A stretch of 55,480 nucleotides of DNA from Apostichopus californicus (Eukaryota; Echinodermata; Holothuroidea; Aspidochirotida; Stichopodidae): NCBI GenBank assembly GCA_020650975.1, contig JAIPMN010000654.1, forward strand, positions 1 through 55,480. Reading direction: 5' to 3'. A program made the position numbers and the translations under genes. Below the pieces are notes generated by a model that saw nothing but the letters and a program-made list of their open reading frames with translations, was not told the DNA's origin and made no database searches. Numbering within the stretch: position 1 is the stretch's first letter; every line of letters begins with the position of its first letter. Shown piece by piece: positions 36,701-51,700 of the stretch.

Positions 36701-39700
36701 GCTCAGTGGTTAACGCCGGTGCCTTCCAATCATAAGGTCCCCAGTTCGAGTCACTCCAAGATTAATGTATGTCGTCCAGTTACAGAGTTGTTGACAATTC
36801 ATAATCATGGACGTTAAATATGAATGTAAGAGACTGACTTCGGTCAGCTTGGGGCTTTGATAAGCCAATGAGGCTTCTTCGCGAGTTCCTGCTTGCAGGA
36901 GGATCTAAAATACATACATACACGCACACATACATACATACATACATACATCTCTGGATATGATTGGTTTCTCACTCTCTTTGCTGTACAGCAAGTAAAA
37001 CTGAAGGCTAACTTTTCCACATTAACAAAAATAATCAAACAACAGAAGTGTCCTCCAGAAACATGATGAATTTCCACTTAATAATAATATTTTAGACTGT
37101 AAATCTGTCATAAATTTCAACACCTTTGTGATTTCTTGAGAATTGTCTGTATTTGTATACTTGATAACACACAAAAAACACACACACGAATAAATGTGTA
37201 AAAGTAAGTTGGCCTGACGTTTCGATCCTCGCAGGATCTTCTTCAAAGGCTAAATGACAAGTAACAGTAACAGAAGGGACAAAAACATGCACAGAATACA
37301 GACAGGTTAATGAGCATGGTGAACACAAAGAGATAGATGTAAGGGGATTAGTAGACAAGGGATGGAGAGAAGAAAGAAATAAAGAATAAAAGGTTAGAAA
37401 TACTCACGTCGGCCACGACTTTAAGGATATCTCCACTGACCATCATGCCGATAGCGGACGCCTTTAAGCTAGCCTTGCATCGAATGTTGTGCCCCGATGG
37501 ACCACAGTTGATCACATGGTAGAACCCGGGACCACCTACTGATATCAGAAACAAAAAGTTTTACACAGAGTTCGAGTTGAAATAAAAACAACAATTCTTC
37601 AATGTTCCTCGCAAGTTCTTATAATTCATTAACTTGTTTCAGACATCACCAGTGCTGAAATCAAGGTAAACATTTTACGAAGGCATGAAAATGAGAATTA
37701 AGCCTAGCTAAAAATGATTTATGAATGAAAACAAGGCCGTCACTGTTGTTGCGTATTAACTCTCGTGTTCGACTGGATTGCAATCCTATAAAAACGACAA
37801 CATTTCTCATAGGATTTTCAGAACTTCCTACCTAATGTCTCCAAAGTTTCAGCGGTTGGTGCTGGTTCTTCTACTTCTTCTTCTTCTTCTCCTTCTTTGG
37901 GGACTTCCTTGAACAAGGATTTTGGCTCCTAAATGATCCAAAATTGAGTAAAAGAATTTCATTTTATTTTGCTTTGACTAAAAAACAGACAAAGCCTCTC
38001 GCTGTGAGAATTTTGGTAAATGTGAATGGACTTTTATAAATGGATGATCTTGCAGAAAGAGTTGTAAACAGGGAACTTCAGAGACTCGCAAATCTGCAAA
38101 GGCCGGTTGGTGTTCATATGTATCTCTGTTGAAAGCACAGTCTAGATTAATGTTATTCCATTTTTTATGTTATTTGATATTGAAATCCCCTGAAGATGTT
38201 AGTTTGTTGGCTTGACCAGTCAACTTCCATACCAATACAGAATACAAAGTGAAAATATTTTTAAAGTTTTCAAATTTACGTCCTGCTATTATGAATAACT
38301 GTCTCGACAAAATATCATTTATCAATCGATGTTATTAAACAAAATCCACTAACAATTTAGTTTTAGCTTGACTGAGACAACTTTCAGTCAAATAATGAAA
38401 TCAAATTCAAAATTATGAAAATTTTCTAAATAACTTATTGCTGTTATGATTACCTATCTTGACAAAAAAAAAGTGTTGAAAATTGAGTCAATTTTCATTA
38501 AGTAATGGCACATTAACATTCAAATTTATTTTTGATAAATTGCAATCTTGTTTATGAGAAATACTCCTCAGGATTGAGAAAACACCATTCCGGATCCTAA
38601 GCCAGGTCACTTCTCTCACCTCTAGGGGTACCAGCAGGGTTTTTCCAATGTGCTGATTGTACTGCAAGCACCAGCCTTCTTGGTGGTGTCCATTTTCAGA
38701 GCAGAACTTCTTGATGCTGTCGTAGGTCAGCCTGACCCAGACACCATCTCCATTTTGCAGCTGGAAGAGCAATATTGCGATAAGTCAAGTCTCGTATCAT
38801 CAGAGAGAGGCAGAGAGTAGTTTGACAGAGGATCACACATTCATAACATTCATCTCAAGTAAGAAGGACAAACAGAGAGTTAAGTAGGGTGGGGGATTGG
38901 GTGGGGGTGGGGAGCAGTTTCCTTTCTCTTAATTCCTTGGAGAACCACCATTCCTAATTCTGCATGCTCTCATCATTTCTACACCCAAAGAAACTGTTCT
39001 GCAATTTTAACCCAGAGAAATTTTGAAGCTCCCACACGGTAGTCGATATTAAATGTTCATATATATGTTTATGCCTCATACAATTATAAATATGCTTTCT
39101 CCTTACCCCCACCCTGACCCCCCTTCCCTTGTCTCTCTCTCCCTCTCACTTCCGCCCCTAAAATAGTTCACCGTTATGGAAACACAAAACGCTACAAGAC
39201 ATAGTGCCATCATTTCACGACAACTCTACATGAATCTTCCAAGACGGTCAATTAAAGTAGCACCTCTTCTGTAAATGCAATGACACCGTCCACCTTGACC
39301 CCACCAATCTGTTCGCTCTTTAAAGATGGACTGGTCCTGATTCTGAGACCACTGCTATGCTTGGCGACAAACTTCCTCATCTGAAAATATGGGAGAAGAT
39401 CATGAAAATGTTTTTAATTTAGCTTGTACTGTATGTAACACAATGCACCCTCATCAAATTATATAAATACACAATCAAAACTACAGGATGAAATGTTTGC
39501 CAAGGAAATGAGGGCGGTACTGAAAAACTTAGCACGCATAGATTCCAGATGCGTGATCTGATCAATTTGTACCGTGTTAGATTTGTCACAGGGGTTCTAC
39601 TCGTAATAATATGTGTGTTCCTTATACCTCTTCTGCCGTGCAAGCAGTTATTTTCGTTATAGATATATTTCCATTTTTGCTTGTTGCCACAGTAACTATA

Positions 39701-42700
39701 ACTAACCTTAGCTTTGACTTCCTGTTTCTTGGGTGTTGTGTTTGAAGGATAAACACCATAGGGTGGTTCCATTACATCTACGGGAGGCAAACCGTCTGAA
39801 AGAGAAAAAGTACACACCATTATTTTACTAAAACAATGTCTGAAAGAAGAATGCAATGTCATGACCAATCACGAAGTAGCAAAGACTGAAAAAGAGGGTG
39901 CCATAATGGAATATTCTTTTCTTACCGACTTGGTAGCCGTCGACTCTGACCACTAGTGAGTAGACACCGATTGATCCTGGTGTCCAACTGGCTGTGTATG
40001 TACCGTCCTGGTTGTCTTTCACGATGACAGTCTCGGTTGGCCTGCAGACAAAAAAACAAAAACAAAAAATATATATATATATAAGACCCGTTAAGACTGC
40101 TGTGTTTCAATCTTTTTTTTCCTTTCTCCTTTAATTTCTTACATATGCAAAACTCACATCACTTCAAGACAGTCTTGGTTTTTATCTCAGCAAAATTTTC
40201 CAGTGATGGCTGGCAGTTCATTATTGTTTGTTACTGTATAAACCTGCCATATCTATCTACTTGCTCTGGAGAATGGCTTGAAGGCCAATGACAAGGCATC
40301 AAGAAAGGAAATTATTCATTGCATCATCTTATAATAAGGGAACAAGTATATAGCATATAAATTATCCTTAAATATGGCATCAAGGATTATCTTGCCTCCG
40401 CAGAGGACCATAATTTATACCGCCGTTGCTATGCAAGCTTTATCCAGGTTTTTACACCTTGGTTCTTCCGTTGAACAGAGTCAAAACTGGATCATTCTGA
40501 CATGATTCTCACAAACTGTGTTCTTACCTGGACAATGGCATGAAGGCCAGTCTTAGTTCTTCAAATGAGGACACTCGATGAATCTTACATGATTCTCACA
40601 AACTGTTTTCTTACCTGGACGATGGCATGTAGGCCAGTCTTAGTTCTTCAAATGAGGACACTCGATCATTCTTACATGATTCTCACAAACTGTTTTCTTA
40701 CCTGGACGATGGCATGTAGGCCAGTCTTAGTTCTTCAAATGAGTACTGTTCATAGTCTTTCATCATAGTTATTGACATATACAGACTGGATTCCCTCCTC
40801 AAGGTCGGTTGATATGCTGTATCTGCCTTTGGGATGGGAAGACCTCCAAAGGTTGTGTTCTTGGTCAACGAGTCCGATTTCTTGGCCGAGGAGGAGCGGA
40901 AACTACTCTCGTTCCTGGCTGAGGGAACTGCTTCGACTTCAATCTGCGCGATGGAAAAAGGAAACAAAAAATATGATATCGATGGCAACTCCAGCCTGGA
41001 ACTCTATATGCAAATTAGGCTATGCATATGTAGATCGGTCATAACGTTTAGCATACCCAGACTTGCTTTTAACATCAATAACATATTTGACAAACAGTCT
41101 AGAGCTATTAAACCAAGTGTTTCTGAAAACTGATGTAACAAATTGACAATCATTTATTAACTTATTTATGGAAGTCAGTGATTGTTGGTAAAAGTAGGAT
41201 AAAGTGTGTCCGATTCATATAAGTGACTTAAATAAAGGGACACTCTAGCAGCTGTAGTGCCTTGTTTTACAAAAGAAAATAATACTGGAAATTTACTGCA
41301 TTTTAAGGTCAAACCCATCTCGTGTTAGCATTTTGCTTCGTAAAAATACTTTTTTTTGGAACCTCAGATGAAATATGATGATTGCATCTGGCAACAGCAA
41401 AGTTAATGATGTCATCATTGCATTGTTTTTTCTTTATAATGTACTAATAATTAATTTGCTACGAAAAATACTATTACTAACAACAAAAAGAAGAAGTTGT
41501 ATATTTTTGAAATATTTAATGAAGAGACCACTGACAACTCGGCAAACATTCCAATGTATCACATTTCAAAAAAGAAAATGGAAAAGCATAACAATGTTAT
41601 AGTAGGAAAGCATAGCTTCTGAAGAATGTTTGACATGATTACATCACAGATCATGTTGTAGGATTCCTATTCCTTGAGTAAGGGAAGACTTCATCCGGGT
41701 AAAAATATGTTTACGCTCAAAACAAACAATCCTATCTCGAGATAGAAACTCTGACTCTTCAACTAAGAGTGTAGAATATTTTTCTCTACCATTTTAGTGT
41801 AACGTTGCCTGCTACTGCAATATCCCGTTTATAAGCATGTCGTTTTATGACAATCTTAAAATCATCACTGGGGCTTGTAACTAGGGTAATTGCGAGGGAA
41901 GAGTTGGATATAAATATTACATGCACCTTCAGTCCAGAGACGTATACCAGAGCACCGTACTGGTCACGTGTGAGGATGCTGAGTTGTGAGGAAATACCAC
42001 AGCTGAGGCCGTGCTTGGGCAAGATCACTTCGCAGTGTTTGGGATCAACGTAAGAGTCAGGCTGAAACCAGCTGTAAGATCAAAAAAAAAAAAATCATAA
42101 ATCAACAAAATATTTATACATTTGTGAAGGATGATGAAAAAAAAAACCCTGATAAAACAGTCTAAAATGACTTTTGACAATGGCTGGACTTGATCCTTGG
42201 TTTGTCTTCAATTTGCAATTATTGTATAAACTGAGAAATCAAAGGGTTACCAAGATCAATTGGTTATATTTAAAATGGACTTAACTAGATTTGGTCAAGA
42301 TACTATGCATGGGAGACTGCTGAACAAGTCAGGCTGAAGCCAAAACTAAAAGACAAATAACATTGTATTCTGCAAGTTTCTAAACTGATAAAACAGAGAC
42401 AAAACTTTAAACAAAACTTAATGAGTTGTCTGGTTAAAAACATTGATCTTATCCATACCTTGCTAAACGCCCACCGCTGGTCTCTGGAACATTCTGCACA
42501 AAGTCCTGAAGGAATAATTTTTCATTCGATTGCGTCTGTAGTGGCAGATGGCCTTTGAGGGCTTGCTGTATCGTTAATGGCTGAGAGAGGGAAAACCCCT
42601 TCCCAAGCAAAGCAGCATGAGCTGAGAACACCTGAGAAAAAAACAGAAAAAGGCCAAAATCAAGATCTTATTCTCTTCTGTCTGAACTTAAAGCAGCAGA

Positions 42701-45689
42701 GTGTGCTGCATTTACATATTCTGTATTACATGGATCGACTGAGAAAATAACATGGATGATTCTCTGCTATCAGACACCCATTTTATGTATCAATGTTCCA
42801 TTTCAAACAATCAATAATGACCTGAAATAGTTTGAAGTATTCATTTTATTAAAAATGATTTTTACTTGGGCTAAAAATAGTTTGATCATACTTTCAGGAG
42901 AAATGATGCCGTAATTGACTTATTTCTCGACAGACAGATCCAGGATGATTTCTAGGTTTTGATTAAAAGACCAGTATGTCATAAATAATTATTGCTAGAG
43001 GGAGTCGAGAAGATGATGAAATGCTACAAGCTCCTTTAACATACTAATGATCTTTAGCATACACATATGACAGGTGCAAAAATGTGCTCGAGTGTCTGTT
43101 TAAAATTAAAGACGAGAATCTTTCCATAGAAGATGGCCCTCCCAAGATACATCTCGTAGTCAGAAAATGACTAAAGCCGAGATGACAACTTGCCTCCTGG
43201 GCTGCTTCGGCAATGGGTTCGATGTCTTCTTCACCGTCTGCCGTAAATGATGAGAGAGGAATGTCTTTGTGTAGCAGCGCCGATGCACAAAGTCCGCCCA
43301 GGTAACAGAGCTCTTTCTCTAATTGCACTAACCCCTGAAAAAGTAACAATAAAACGATTAGAGTAATTGTAATAAGATGTTAGTCAAAGCAGACCATTTA
43401 AACAGCATGGTCAATGTGCCTTGATTCTAAATAGTGGCCTTTCAGAAAAGCTGACATAGAATATAATCTCTCTCATTTTTCATCCTGAACAATCTACATT
43501 TGTAGGCAAGACATAACTTTCAAAATAATCCAACTGGCTGCTGGGATGGGTGGGGTAGGGGGTATGGGAGGGAGGGACACAAGAGGAAACAGTGATATGA
43601 TGCAGAAATTGGTAACTCACATTTCGAAGCTGTTATGTCATAATTTTTCATGTAATTTCCAAACTTACCACGTCTGAAAGACTATCTTGTTCGTAACCAA
43701 CAACGTGACAAAGGAATCCAAATCGGTTTGCATTCTTGTCTTTGACATAATCTGATGCCGTACACAAGGAGAAGATGACTTCATGGCCTGCAGGAAAAGA
43801 AAAGAAATGAACAGTTGTGTAAAGGGTTATCAATGCCTGTCAGAAAACAACTAAATCTACTGAGGCAGTGTTACACATAGAACTCTCAGTACAGATCTGT
43901 AATCACAATATAGATCTGCAATCACAACACAGATCTGTAATCACAAGAATACAGATCTTCACACACAGGATTGTCGATAATCAAATGCATGACAATTTTA
44001 ACAAGCTGCAATAATATCATCACTAATGTACTAGTGTGTTATAGGGTAACACAGAAGCAAGAATGGGGGACTCATCACTAATGTACTAGTGTGTTATAGG
44101 GGCAACACAGAAGCAAGAATGGTGGACTTTACTAACCTGGTAACACAACTGCCGATGACGGCCAGTTGTTTCTACCGTGGAACTTAGTCATGACTGGCCA
44201 ATACCGAGCAGGGATCTCACTTTCAACAGAAACAGATGGTTTGTTGTTTCCCGGTGAATCATGTGTCACCGGCGCACTGATGTAGAGCTGGAGGCTGTCC
44301 TCTTGCTGAGCTGTGCCGCACTCGGGACCAAATTCTAAAGTCATCCATTTGACAGAAGGAGGAAAAGTGACCTGCATTTGGAGAAAGTAAGAAAGAGGTT
44401 TTCTTATATATGACAAATTAAGATATATACAATCATGTTGTAAGAAACAGGTCAAAGTTAGAGGGAAGTAAGTTGAGACATTTATAAATCATCTTGGAGA
44501 TCCACCTCTGAAGGCATGGAAAAGCTATAAGCCCAATATGAGGCACATACAATCATATTGCAGGCAAACCTCAGCATATATGGTGAAGCTATGGCACAGT
44601 AAGAGGCACATACAATCATATTGCAGGCAAACCTCAGCATATATGGTGAAGCTATGGCACAGTAAGAGGCACATGAGTCATCTTGCAGGCAAACTTCAGC
44701 ATATATGGTGAAGCTATGGCACAGTAAGAAGCACATACAGTCATATTGCAGACGAACCTCAGCATATATGGTGAAGCTATGGCACAGTAAGAGGCACATG
44801 CAATCATACTGCAGGCGAACCTCAGCATATATGGTGAAGCTATGGCACAGTAAGAGACACATACAATCATATTACAGGCAAACCTCAGCATATATGGTGA
44901 AGCTATGGCACAGTAAGAGGCACATGAGTCATCTTGCAGGCAAACTTCAGCATATATGGTGAAGCTATGGCACAGTAAGAGACACATACAATCATATTAC
45001 AGGCAAACCTCAGCATATATGGTGAAGCTATGGCACAGTAAGAGGCACATGCAGTCATATTGCAGGCAAACCTCAGCATATATGGTGAAGCTATGGCACA
45101 GTAAGAGGCGCATACAATCATATTGCAGGCAAACCTCAGCATATATGGTGAAGCTATGGCACAGTAAGAGGCACATGCAGTCATATTGCAGGCAAACCTC
45201 AGCATATATGGTGAAGCTATGGCACAGTAAGAGGCACATACAATCATATTGCAGGCAAACCTCAGCATGCAGAGTACTGAAGCTATCGTACAATCACAAA
45301 AACCAGCTCCAAGAAGCTCTTTTAAGGGAATCTTTACCTTGGAATGACAGACGGTGGCTGGTTGGTACGGGTGGTCACTTTCTACCAAGAGGTATCTCTG
45401 TGACCTGGTGACCTCTAACCCATCCTTGACCTGCGCTGCTGGGAAGTCTGACTGCTGTGTATGGAGTGTATCTTGCGGGGAAAACATGACATTCAAGGTG
45501 GCCACTTGCGGCAGGATGTCCCGTATGAGGTTCAGGGTCTGAACTGAGCTCTGTAGGATAAACAGAGATCGCGTTATTAGAGTGTGACTGTATTAATATG
45601 AACCGAGGCAAAACCAACTGAACGGAGAGGAGCGACATCTGGTTTTAAAGTACATGTGTGAAGTGTTTGTTTGTTCCAATAAAATGATC

Positions 45690-45773
<84 letters not shown>

Positions 45774-48700
45774 GGAATCAAAGGAGGAGGGAACAATTTG
45801 GAAATATTAAGGGATGACCATAGGCACTCAACTAACTATGATAGGTTGTTTGACAATTAATAACCCACTGCTAGCAGACCAGATTGAACTTCTATACAGT
45901 CTGTGGGACTTGATCCTTTAAACACCAGAAGCACATCAATCAAAGTGGCTGGACGACTTAGTCTAGGACATAAGACCATCTATTGTAAACACAAGATAAA
46001 ACACATTAGACTTTTAATACCCCCTCAAATAACATGCATACAATGCACTACAACTATGTCATGTGACATATCATTCAAGGGAGTTCTGTGGTTTGAAGTC
46101 AAGATATTTACACACGTTGGCGCAGTTAATTATTAGAATTTGTAAAACAATGGATTAACATTTAACATTAATGCCTGGATGGAGGAGCCAATGTCAATCA
46201 ATTTATCCGTATATTTTCCTGAGATTTAGCATATTTTAAAGGGGGAGTATCATGGACACCAGAATGATACTAGTAGCACAAATAGCACATAAATTTTGCT
46301 ATTTTGTTGTACTTTAATATCTAGACACTTCACTTCTCTGTAACATCATCCTTTTATCCAAAGAGCGGAAGATATAATAAGATGGTTTACTAACCTTAGG
46401 ATGGCTGGCAGCTACGGGTCCAATATAGGCTAGGGTCATCGGCAGGAGATGGGAGAACAATGGCGACGACTGAAGAATTTGAGGGACAACCGATTCTGTA
46501 ACAGGGTCAATGAGATATAAACAAACAGTTGAATCTTCATTCTTGCAAATACTTCTCCAATCAGAGAAAATACATAAAGGGGGAAAAATAAACAGATTAA
46601 ACTCAAAGCCCTAATGGCTCTGTGATTTGTTGAAGTCTTTTGATCTTGCAAATGAGGAGACATCACAAAAATTATATCAAAGAATGGAGTAAATATTTAT
46701 CTTAGCTTTATAATGAGAATGTCTATCACACAGATAGAAAGCTGAACTTGGCATCCCTAAACAAACAGAATCTTGCAAAATGACAAACCTTCGAAACAGA
46801 GTGCCCTGGTCAGAACATCGATGGCCTGTCTGACCACCGCTTGTGTGACTGTGAAGAGACTCACTCTGGCCTGTTGTTCCATTTCCATGCTCTTACTTCC
46901 CTCTGGTAGAGAATTCTTGTTCTCCATTGATTGGTTGCTATGATTGACAAAAGGGAAACTAGATTTATTGCAAATTTACCCCAAAAAAGTTATTATATGC
47001 CAGACTTCCATCAGCTTGAACAATGGCAATAAAACAAAATAAAATTAATCGAAAACAAAAAATTCCACAAATGTGGGTTCATGAATTACAAATCCGACCA
47101 TCAGCATCAAGCATCATCATATATCGAACAAGATCCTAAATGTAAACCAGTGTTACTGGTCCGTTACCGAATTATACAAAGATGAGGGTAGGTGAGTTTA
47201 CATTGTCCATTCCTCACTGTCTGGTCTGCCATCGAGTCTAAAGTATCCTTGACTTGTTCATAGCTAATAACATTATATATTGCATAGGTTCCTCAAACGA
47301 CCTTTGCCTCCCCCAAACGTCCCACCCCAAGGCCTTCAGCTAACCCCTCTTTCATCCACAGTGCTTTAAGATTAAATACCTACCCAAGTATCTGAATACT
47401 TACTTATAATAGAGAACCTGTGGTATCTGTCCCCTGGCCAGACTGGTGCCGTTGCTACTGAGGGTGCAGTTACTGAAGGTGAAGGTGACACCATCTGGAC
47501 ACCTCACCTGGGCCGAACCGCCCTCGCCACTGAAGGTCTTTCCTCCGTGGAGGCGGAGACGTATGGCGTACTTGACCCCTTCCTGTGAACGAAGACCAAA
47601 ATGGAGGCACATAGGTCAGGTAATATTGGGGAATGGTAAGAGGATTTCAAGGCTAAATTTAGCCTGCCTATGGATCTATATAGGCAAAATCTTAGCCTGC
47701 AAGCTTTACGAATTGTGAAGTTAAATTCAAAAGAATTACATTGCCAATTCTATTGTTAATGATGTTTAGTACATCCAAGCAGTGAGATGCACATGTTATG
47801 AACAAAGGTAACATGTAAGTAAGCAATCTATTTCATGAGTGGTAATAAAACAGGTCACCTATGACTTTGTGTATAGATTGTACCATATTAAAGGCAAATA
47901 TCATAACATGATGCACCAACTTTCATTAATGCACCCTACTAGGCTAAAAACTTCACATTGACAACCTTTAACAACCTTCCCCACCCATTTCCAACCTTTC
48001 TCACCCCTTCCCAACCTTTCCCACCCCTCCCCACCAATTCTCAACCTTCCCCACCCATTCCAAACCTTCCCCACCCTTTCCTAAATATCCCAGCTCATAC
48101 CCAAACATCCCAACGCCTTACACACACTCAGTCTTCCTAATCATCTGCACACCCTCCTCACCCAACCCCTTTCCTCTTTTAAAATAAACAGCATACCTGC
48201 ATTCCTTATGAATTAAGTAACAAAAGACACCATCGAATATTTACCTTGACAGACACAGGTTTGTCAAACTTGACCTCCACCAACTTTTCCACAGCATCTT
48301 CTCCACTGAAGACTCCTCTGGCAAACTCGAGAGAATTCCATCTCGGTCCATGGGCATCAACAGCGCCCTCCACCTAAAATGATTGAAAAAATGAAACAAT
48401 CAAAACCATGATTCTTCAAAGCTGTCTTGACCATAAACAATCACTGAACTATCACCAGTTTTGGAAATAAAAAACAAAGGAAAATAAAGCAGATGTTAAA
48501 GGAATGTAGTCCTTCCCTTTACAGGTTTTTCAGGTACACCACATTTATCATAAATTTTAAGTTTATAAACTGTCACACTCAGTACCTCAGCATGAGACAA
48601 AACAAGTGTAAAACAGCTTTCCAAATATTTCTGATACAAACTGCAATTTAAAAATTTAATTGGTCAGTGTGAAATCACTTTTCAATCTATGCCAGAAATC

Positions 48701-51700
48701 TGTACGTGTAGGACACATGAATGTGAGACAGAATAAATGTTGATTTTGGCTTGGTAAATTAAGACCATTTTGCGCTTTTTAAAATTATGGGTAGTAAACT
48801 TTCAGTCAACCTCTCTGTTCCAATTACAAAAGTTGTCTTGTGACCATATTTAATGGTTGTTCTATATAGCTTTCTGTCTTTATAGGCAAAATGATAATAG
48901 GTATATTAAAATGAAATAATAAATCATTGAAAAACAAAATAAAAACAAATTAAGCATGTTTATAATATAAATAAAGATTAAGATTAGAATTTGACAACAT
49001 CCATCTTCAATAAACTATATAAATACTAATAATGTATATAACATTAAATAATAAACAATATTATAAAAGAACAAGAATATTTTCTTACCCCATCTAGAAG
49101 TTCCAGCTCATAGTTGTACTGGCCGAGCCCTGTGTATACGCAAATCCCCGCAATCTGTACCGAGGACTGATTGACCGAGAAACAGACTGCATCGGGGGTA
49201 CCATTACATGTACTCCAGTTGTAACTCTGATTGGTCCTGGGGTATCTCGATGGGGTCGTCAGGATTGGCTTGGAGGGGGAGTGATAGGGTGCCTGCAATG
49301 TAAGGTGGAGTGTAACATGAATAAATAGAGAGGTCACATAACCAACCCAGACAAGCCAGAAAGTGTTCTTGTTCTTAATTGTTGATTGAACTTTGATCTC
49401 TATTATGTAGAGTTTTCTCTTCCACCAATTATTAATTTCTTCTCCTTGAAGGTTACATGTGACCATTGTAGCACCAAAAAATATGCTAGTAAGTTAAATG
49501 GAGGTCGCTGCCAATGTTTAAACTTTGACTAGCACGTTACTGCCACTTTCAAACATTTGCCCTGACCAAGAAATTAAACTGTCTAATATGATCACCATCG
49601 ATGATAAGGAATAACATTGACAGAAAAAACCACCAGAAAATAGTTTTAAGTAGTTCAAGCATGTGAAAAATCTAGACCATTCAATACTGTAGATCGTTAA
49701 AGGGAAATAAATTTTAAAATCCAGTTCCTTCATCAATCTTAGGCACATCAACACCACATTCAATTTCCTTTCAAATGTTTCTTTAACTTGAAACTTGTTT
49801 ACATATCTGTTGTTAAATTTGATACTGTATGGTAAGTATATTTTCATGCTTTACATAGAAAAACAAGGGAGGGGGGAGGGGGGGGGAGCTTTTCACTTAC
49901 TTCACAGTTTGTGGCAAGGCTTGCGAGCTCTCCAATCACACACACCAAGAAATTGCTGGTGTTGGTTTGAATTGAATGAACAGGTAATTCCTCTTTCTGC
50001 AAGAAGAGGGAAAAATCATATTTTAAACGAACATGAGAATCTGTGAAAAGTATGACATTTTGGTGACTGATCAAATTACAAGGATTTCTTTCGCTTGAAT
50101 TTGATTCAATGGGAACATGAACTTACCTGTTCCAGGGCTGTCCTTATCGGTACTGACAATATCTGCAGAAGCTGGTCTAATATTTCTTGGAAGCTTGTGT
50201 TCATTGCCACCTGCTGCTCACCCTGATATGGAGGGGGAAAGGAACATTTCAGTTAGATTAGCAAATCTTCATGTCTCACACTTATTGATCAGCCATTGAA
50301 GGTTTCAATCACAGAGCATAACTAAAATTGTACTGTTCAGTATTATTTCTAAGATTTTAAAACTTGCATCCCAGGGCAACCAAGACAAACAAACAGGTTT
50401 CTAACCTGTGGAGCAAATTCAAATAAAATTCCGAACTCTAGCGGGAGTCCAGGAAGTCCACAAGCCAAAACAAAGATATTCATTCATATATCCACCCAAC
50501 ACTTTATCAAGGTGCCTACTGTGGTCGCATCCTAACTGTCTCAAGGACCTCTCGCTAGATGATCCTTCTGCATCATATACACACCGAGTATGACTAGAAC
50601 CCTGCATCAGACTACACTCGTGACTAGCAACAAAACTTTTGAAAACTCTCACCATCACATCTACTTGAAGACAAAATTCTCTCACCCACTCCTTTACGGC
50701 ATCTAACAGCTTCTAAAATGTTAAATCATGAAGTTTAGACTTCACCGCGACCTTTGACCTACCTTTAGACTACTCTCAATGTGGGATACCAGATCGGTGA
50801 GCAGATTGCCCCTGTCCATGTCCACACCGATGGGGCTACTGTCCTCCAGGGCTGTTTTATCAGAGTTGCCTTTCTCCTTCAGAAACGGGTAAGGGTCGGG
50901 CTCCTGGACCTTCAGGAGGGGTAACACCCTGGTAAGTTTAATGGATGGGTCACACAGGGCTCCTAGCACCGCCGTGAGCAAGGTCTGACTACCATTGACA
51001 GCAATTTCCTGAAAAAGATGACAGAAATAGTAAGAATAAGGATAGATGATAATACATTGACGAAAGAACTATATAAATTCTTATTTGCTATGATCTGAAT
51101 TGTGATGTGAATTGAGGACAAATGTAACCGACTGCAGACGTACAAAAGTGGGGACACAGATGTTACCAACTGAGGGCAATATACACAATTGAAGACAAAC
51201 CAACTGAGACCGATACACATAATTGAGGACGAATGTAACCAACTCGAGATAATGTACCAGATCGAGGACAAATATAACAATCAGAGGACAAATGTATCCG
51301 AGGACAATCACAAAGCATACTCTCTTCAGGGGAGCTTTGCTTCAAACATAAACTAGTTTCTTAATTACAATAATAATAATAATAATAATAATAATATTAG
51401 GCATTTAGCTATGCTATTCATGGTAAATCATATCACAGAGCTTACAAGTTATATTACCCCTGCTCAATGATAACCTGTCCCAGAGACAATCCCTTCAGGC
51501 GGCAGCAGTTATATACTGCGCCCAATGACAAGTTACCTCACATGTACCCATTTAACCCCTGGGTGGAGAGAGGCAAGTGAGATAAAGCATCTTGCCCAAG
51601 GACACAACGTAATGAACTAGGCAGGAATCGAACCAGCAATCCTTGGATCACGAGTCCGACGATTGGCTACCACACTCACAATTACAATATAACAAACCTT

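Noticed and set aside
36691..36763. Second tRNA gene
   Set aside because: A and B boxes are present but the anticodon stem does not pair and a SINE body with a (CATA)n tail follows.
44482..45505. Open frames of 85-200 codons on both strands with a 21-residue repeat
   Set aside because: They arise from a 63-bp minisatellite unit lacking stops; the array is inside an intron.
45593..45860. Poly-isoleucine open frames
   Set aside because: Translation of a (TAA)n microsatellite.
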